DNA from: Canariomyces notabilis
Taxonomy: Eukaryota; Ascomycota; Sordariomycetes; Sordariales; Chaetomiaceae
Reading direction: 5' to 3'
DNA: 64,000 nucleotides
NCBI RefSeq assembly: GCF_033297395.1
Contig: NW_027041826.1
Coordinates: 1,224,905-1,288,904, forward strand
The position numbers and the translations under genes were made by a program. This document shows, in pieces, positions 59,035-64,000 of the stretch (position 1 is its first letter; each line of letters begins with the position of its first letter). The notes below the pieces were generated by a model. The model worked only from the letters and a program-made list of their open reading frames with translations. It ran no database searches and was not told where the DNA came from.

Positions 59035-62000
59035 TTAAATCTCCCCAGGAACAGCAACATATGCCTCTTCAGTTTCCACCTCCCCGTCTATCTTCCCCTT
59101 TAGCTTTTCGATCTCGCGTTGCAACATCAAAGCCAACTTATGTTTTGGCCCCAGCCCATTACCCCCAATCTCCTGCAAAGAGTTAACCAATCCCTCACAG
59201 GTCTCCAATGCCTCAGCGAACTTGCCCTGCCTCTCTAAGCAGCCAATCAAATACCACAGCGCAATGATGCGGTCCGGATGTTCGCCGTCCTGGTCAGTTG
59301 CTTTCCGGTACTGCGGCTTGTCGGCGACGGCGTGGAGGATTTCTTCCGCTTCCTTAAACCTCTTTAGATGGACGAGAACCTGTGCATAGTGCGTCTTGCC
59401 GGCCAAGACTCCAAAGTGGTCCTCGCCCAGATTGCGCTCGGCGATTATGACGGCTTCGCTCATGATTTTTGCGGCCTCGGCGTGCTGACCCATCGCGGAC
59501 TTGACTCGACCTAGGTTGCATATTGCCAGCAGGGTGTACGGCTGCTCCTTCCCCAATACCTTTGTCCGCTGTTCCAGGACGAACTGCATCATCTTGTGGG
59601 ATTCTGCAAGGTACTGCTCTCCCATCCTCATGCGGGCCATGGCAAGGTCCTCGAGGCATATTAGAGTATCAAGATGCGTCTCGCCGAGTTGCTTCTTCAT
59701 CCCCTCCCAAGCTTGATGGTGCAGTTCGGCTGCCGTTTCCCACTCCATATATCGAAGATATACTCGAGCAAGGTTACTAACGGCTTTGAGTGTGGTTTCA
59801 TGCTGCGCGCCGTATACCGTGTTCATACCCTCGACGGTTCTTTGGTGGAGCGCCAGGGACTGAGACCAGCGGCCCTTCCAACACAGGGCGGAACCTAGCA
59901 GGTCAGCGACCTTAAGACTGATAGGATTGTCTTGCCCGAGAGATTCCACGCATATGCGATGTGCGCGTTGTTGCAGTTCCGTAGCCTCGGCAGCGCGGCT
60001 CAGCTCCCAGAGGGTCCCTGCCACAACGAGAGTAATTTTGATGGAAAGAGGGTGATCTTCGCCTAGCATCGCATTAACAAAGCTCCGCACCTTTGACTGA
60101 AGCTCCAGCGCATCGTGAAAAAGTCCGCATTCAGAATATATTCGACTGAAGCGTGCGAGCTCATTGGCGTCATGCCTGCTGAAGCCCCTATTCAGCACCG
60201 GCCAGAGTTTGTTTCTCCTTGAGGCTCGGTTTTCTTCCATCCTGTGAAAGATGAGTTCCCGACAAGTCCGTACATGATTTATATGGGGAAGAAGTTCCCG
60301 CCTCGTTCTCCTTTCGTCTTCGGTGTCGCCGAGAGGAGGCAGCAGGATGCTCCTTGCTAGGGTGTTAGCAGCAACCTGGCACCAGAGGGCTTGTTGCGAA
60401 GTCGACATATCGGGACGCTCGCGGACCCACTTGTGGACCAAGGGCTGCATGCTATACCGGTCTTCTAACCGATCTTGCTTCATGATGTGTGACCGTGAAA
60501 GGAGAACCTTTAGGGCTTCACTCAGACGGACGTGTACCTCGCCCTCGAGAACGCTGCCACTGAGGCCGTCGGGGTTCCGCAGGGCGGCGGGCAATGGTGG
60601 CGGAGTATCAAGATATCCAAGCATACGCGCAGCTAGCTCTCTCATCCAGTGGCGCCATGTCTTCCTTGGATGAGGGACATTCAGCTGCAGGTTTTCTGCT
60701 TCTTGTGCCTCCCTTTCCCTTACTGATGCCTCCCTCAGAGGATTCGTAGTTGCGAGGATCAAAATGTCGAGCCGAATATTCTGAAAATGTAAATAGGAAA
60801 ACACGTTAAGAAGCTCAACAGCATCCTGAAACGATTCTCTCTGTGACGCTTCTAGGGACTGGTACAGAATTTCGTAGCTGGAGAAGACGGCGATGCTGCC
60901 GCTGTTCTCCTCAGACCGACTTCTACCCGAACCACTCTCGCGCCGACGGCGCCGGATTCTCTCCACTTGGCGTTCGTAGAATTTCAAATATCCCGCCCAA
61001 GAACAGAGGCCGAGGAGAATGGACTTTCCAGCGTGGACCAGGGCCAAGGGGAGGAACCCCAGGGCATGGCAAATGGCGCTAGCCGATTTTATCACGGTCT
61101 CAGGCCATGGGCACGGCTCCTCAGCGGCCTTGAGTATAAGTTCGTTGGCCTCACCGGCCTCCATGGCCTGGAGTTCCAAGTATCTTTCGCCAACGGTGCC
61201 GTGTGACTTGTGGGCCGGATTCCGCGACGTTATCAGGATGCAGCCTTGTGTTCCCGCTGGAAGAAGTTCTTCAATATTGACCTCGTCGTCGTCGGCATTA
61301 TCAATAATGAGAAGCCAGGGAAGGACCTGGGTAGTCAGCCAGTTCTTGGCTGCTTTCTCATTAGGCTCGACTCCTCCCACGTTAGCGATTTCCAAGTAAC
61401 TCCTAGACGCCGTCTTTCGGGAAGTAGCATCCACAAAGAACACGCCCCAGTAGTTCCGCTGATATTCTTCGGCATACTTTATCGCAAGCTCGGTTTTACC
61501 AGAACCTCCTAGGCCATAGATGACAAACCTCCTTTGCCCAGGATAAGTGCTGTCTTCCAGTGCAGCTTTCAGTGTAGCCATTTGCCGTGCTCGCCCAGTA
61601 TAGGAGCTTTTAGTGGACCTACCCACAAGGAAATGCTTATTGAGAGATGTCGGTATATTTAATGTAGCGCTAGTGGCTGCTGTCACTGCTCTTTGTAGCT
61701 GGTTTCGACTTATCAGTGATACACGGCCAGCACATCTCCGGGGCTTTGACGTACCACAGCTGTGTTTCTTTCGCGGGAGTTATGGAGCTTGGGGTTGATG
61801 AAGGCGATCTGATACTGCAGTTTTGATGCGAGGGACCATGCTTCGGTCGAAAGCTTGCCTGCATCGTCCTTGTCGTTCTTGTGCAGCAGTAGGTAGGTCG
61901 CCGACAACAGAATCTGGAGGACGCCAGTCCGAATCCTCAAAGCCTCGCATATGTCATCGTACCAGTCTTGGTCGCCAAGTCGATGACCATCAGGAGTGTA

Positions 62001-62348
62001 CCCAAGACTATCCCGTTCACGAAGAATGTCTTGAACGCTCGATTGAAGAGGCTCAACAAACCCCACGCATTCTTGCGTCACTTCGACGGTGCAATTGCAG
62101 ACGGTATGAAGCTGGACGAGATCGGCGGCCGATTAAGACGCTGACTGAGAGTAACGCCTTCGCTCTCTAACTGATAGGTTGTCAAGCTCAGATGTGACTG
62201 CAACAAGGTCCTTGGTCTGCTCTAGGAGATCCGTCGCGCTCGGCTCCGGGCCTGAGATGGTGTTGTACCCCTCAAGCGAAGCTGTCACATTGTCGAGATG
62301 CCTCAGCAAGTTTGCTGTGCCAAGGCCGTTTGCGAATGCTTCGCCCAT
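59035..62348 (-). CDS. NB-ARC/TPR STAND protein (fungal NLR-like receptor)
   Basis: Three exons (62172-62348, 61755-62111, 59035-61698) give about 1065 residues. The N-terminal 190 or so residues are alpha-helical and resemble fungal STAND effector/adaptor domains of the HeLo-like or NACHT_N kind, but I cannot name the family. The NB-ARC follows: GRARQM, YGLGGSGKTELAIKYAEEY (Walker A), VLPWLLIIDNADDDE (Walker B), GCILITSRNP, ALGFLPLALVHAG (GLPL-like) and YSMQPLVHKWVRER (MHD-like). The C-terminus carries about eight 42-residue kinesin-light-chain-type TPRs (for example LFHDALELQSKVRSFVNAML, ..LGEDHPLSI). Such proteins act as ligand-gated switches in fungal allorecognition, heterokaryon incompatibility or putative immunity; that role is inferred. 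The repeats are diverged, not near-identical. The first intron (GTTAGA..TCCAG) is weak and the true start is uncertain. Confidence 0.82.
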
Positions 62349-63459
62349 AGCGAGTGGTGACGCCCATGGCACCTTCTATATGCGATCAATGGAAGGCGCG
62401 ATAGTTGCCCAGTGTGAGCGAGCTTCAAGTTTTCAACTGTGAAATGAGTCACGGGATGTCAAGACGGACGGACGAGCATTCCAATAGGCCAGAAACCATG
62501 CCTAGTCGACCGGGAACAGCTCCCTCTGCTGTACTCTTGAGACCCCCTGAAAAGATATGGACGCGCTGTGGCTGCTGCGATTATCACTTGATGCCGCGCC
62601 GCAGTCCAAACGTGGAAGCAGCCGAATAAAAAGCGATCAACTCGCACGGTGGCCACTGCAAGTCGCCAGGCGGCCAGGCGGGTCGAGTGTGGGGTTAAGC
62701 TGCCCCAAGAGGTTGCTCATTGGACCATGAGAACCTCACAGCCTCCCAGGGGCAGTTACGGAAGAAGCCGGCTGCTCCACTGGATGTTGCTGCGTCATGG
62801 CGCGTGTGCCAACACCAATCACAGTCTTCCCGTCTGTGCAGGCTGTGCTATCACCAATCAGTCGTCGCGACATGTGTACATTGTCGTGCACTGTGGCGGC
62901 AGCGCTTCGGCGCGGCCCTTGAATCAATCGCATTGGAGGAATGGAGGTGCATCTCGGCATCTCAGTATCTCTATCAGCGCTCCCAATAAGTCAAGTAAGT
63001 CAAGCACGCCCTCATATTGGCTTACTTGGCTCTTTTTTCCACCCATTTAGCTTGGTTACAAGTCGGCTTGCAGGGAATTGGCCATTTGCCAAGGCCTTCG
63101 GAAGGGGTTATTCCGACCCGAAAACGCACGCGATTTCGAAAAGACCTCAGATTTGAGCGAATTGGCCCAGGAATAGTCAGAACGCACTACCTTACTACAC
63201 ACAGGGCCCATCAATCCAGCCAAGGCTACCCAACCCTCTTTTCCAGCCCGGCTCTCCTTTTTCAGCCTAGCCCTCCTTTCCAGCCCAGCCCTTCCGTCTT
63301 CCTATATAGGGAAGCTATTCCCAGCCATTCAAACCATTAGCCAACGTCAGCCAACAAAGATAAAGCTAATAACAAGTGCATACTTCCCTAAGCCAGTTCC
63401 TTAGGCATTCAAGTATACAAATCGTCTCTCTGTCCATTCTCTAGCGCTAAATTCCCAGG
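62349..63459. other. Intergenic, no gene recognised
   Basis: About 1.1 kb upstream of the STAND gene. Its promoter should lie in the left part. Open frames at 62649-63050 and 63017-63340 (+) have no recognisable motif. A 19-bp imperfect repeat is at 63239-63295. Confidence 0.5.
63239..63295. repeat. Three 19-bp imperfect tandem repeats
   Basis: Three units of the type TTTCCAGCCCAGCCCTTCC follow each other at 63239-63257, 63258-63276 and 63277-63295. A TATATA-like sequence follows at about 63302. Confidence 0.75.
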
Positions 63460-63760
63460 ATGAGCTTAGCCAAGCTGAAAATTCGCTCGCACTAGCAGGA
63501 CGTTGAGAGGATCGATAGGAGGTCCTACACTATATATACTAGGTGTAGGTACTGGTTCTAGTTTGCTCCCTACTAGGCGTATATATCCTACACCGGTTTA
63601 TAGGCTCGACGAGGTATTTGTTGACCTCTTCTATACTATATAAATTCTTAGCTTGGTCTTTATAATACTAGTATCTGGTAAGGAAGCCGTTGTTATTATT
63701 AAGATCCTAAAGATAGGACCATTAGCTTAAGCTTACTAGGGTAGGGATATTGTAGTTATA
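63460..63760. pseudogene. TA-rich decayed sequence, possible RIP-affected repeat remnant
   Basis: The sequence abruptly becomes TA-rich, with many TpA steps (TATATATACTAGG, CTATACTATATAAATTC). The frame from the ATG at 63460 is broken about nine times within 300 nt, mainly by TAG and TAA. This is what repeat-induced point mutation (C to T in CpA) produces in old transposons. No transposase or reverse-transcriptase motif is readable, so the element type is unknown. Confidence 0.35.
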
Positions 63761-64000
63761 TGTCACGAACTAAGCCAACAGGAAGGCCGCATGCCAGAAA
63801 CCCGGCGGGGCACAGGCGGCAGCTCCCGGACCAATCACCAAGGAACTCAAGAAACAAGGGTAACGTTAAGGGGATCAGTGGGCTCAGTCGCCAGGCGAAC
63901 TGAGCACACTGAGCACCTTCACACGGAACGAATCAGGAAGCAACGAATGTTTAGAGGTGATCAGTGAGATCAGTTGGAGGGCAGTACTGAGCAAACTGAG
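63761..64000. mobile_element. Possible 5' end of an LTR retrotransposon (truncated by window)
   Basis: TGTCACGAAC starts at 63761, directly at the edge of the TA-rich block. Many fungal Ty3/Gypsy LTRs begin TGTCACGA. The following 240 bp are normal in GC content, carry no open frame and contain two related units (GATCAGTG at 63873 and 63959, each followed by ACTGAGCA and ACTGAG). The second LTR, primer-binding site and internal genes would lie outside the window, so the call rests on the start motif, composition break and internal repeats only. Confidence 0.4.

Noticed and set aside
1..64000. CRISPR arrays, bacterial operons, rRNA genes, dispersed 5S rRNA or telomere repeats
   Set aside because: None of the expected sequences was seen, and gene structure is clearly eukaryotic.
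15181..64000. Clustering of two NTC-associated splicing factors (cwc15, syf2) as a functional cluster
   Set aside because: They are about 28 kb apart with unrelated genes between, so co-location looks like chance.

Overview
This window is from the nuclear genome of a filamentous ascomycete. It is most likely a Sordariomycete, possibly Sordariales. Genes are dense and on both strands, split by short introns (mostly 47-95 nt) with GT..AG ends and CTAAC-like branch points, and third codon positions are GC-rich. The gene set is typical of Pezizomycotina: secreted DUF1996+WSC protein, secreted large-subunit catalase, EBP-type sterol isomerase, Mdm34 and a STAND/NLR-like receptor. The order assignment is inferred from protein similarity recalled from memory, not from a search.

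Layout. 0-5 kb: the 3' end of a Vts1-like SAM protein and a TFIIIC TPR subunit (Sfc4/tau131). 5-8.9 kb: no gene seen, ending in the promoter of a secreted DUF1996/WSC protein. 11.6-27.3 kb: a compact housekeeping block with an NSUN5/Rcm1-like rRNA methyltransferase, EBP sterol isomerase, Cwc15, Rrp45, an Arl3/ARFRP1 GTPase, an uncharacterised membrane protein with an AT-hook-like motif, a UPF0045/Ecm15 protein, a CCDC47-like ER protein and haspin kinase. 27.3-30.8 kb: no gene seen. 30.8-37.5 kb: secreted catalase, ENT nucleoside transporter and Ipk1. 39-49.6 kb: Mdm34, Yaf9, Coq11-like, Syf2 and Tti1. 51.6-58 kb: an amino-acid permease and an Ark1/Prk1/Akl1-type kinase. 59-62.3 kb: a NB-ARC/TPR STAND protein. 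The last 0.5 kb is TA-rich and then shows what looks like the start of an LTR.

Most genes sit in divergent or convergent pairs and no operon-like organisation or biosynthetic cluster is visible. Themes recur (splicing: Cwc15, Syf2; RNA: Rrp45, NSUN5, Vts1; chromatin and genome: Yaf9, haspin, Tti1, TFIIIC; mitochondria/ER: Mdm34, Coq11, CCDC47), but this looks like normal core-genome mixing. The accessory part is the right end, where the STAND receptor lies next to decayed repeat DNA. Exon models were built by hand from splice signals, reading-frame continuity and recalled family consensus. Summed coding lengths were checked to be multiples of three. No search was run.
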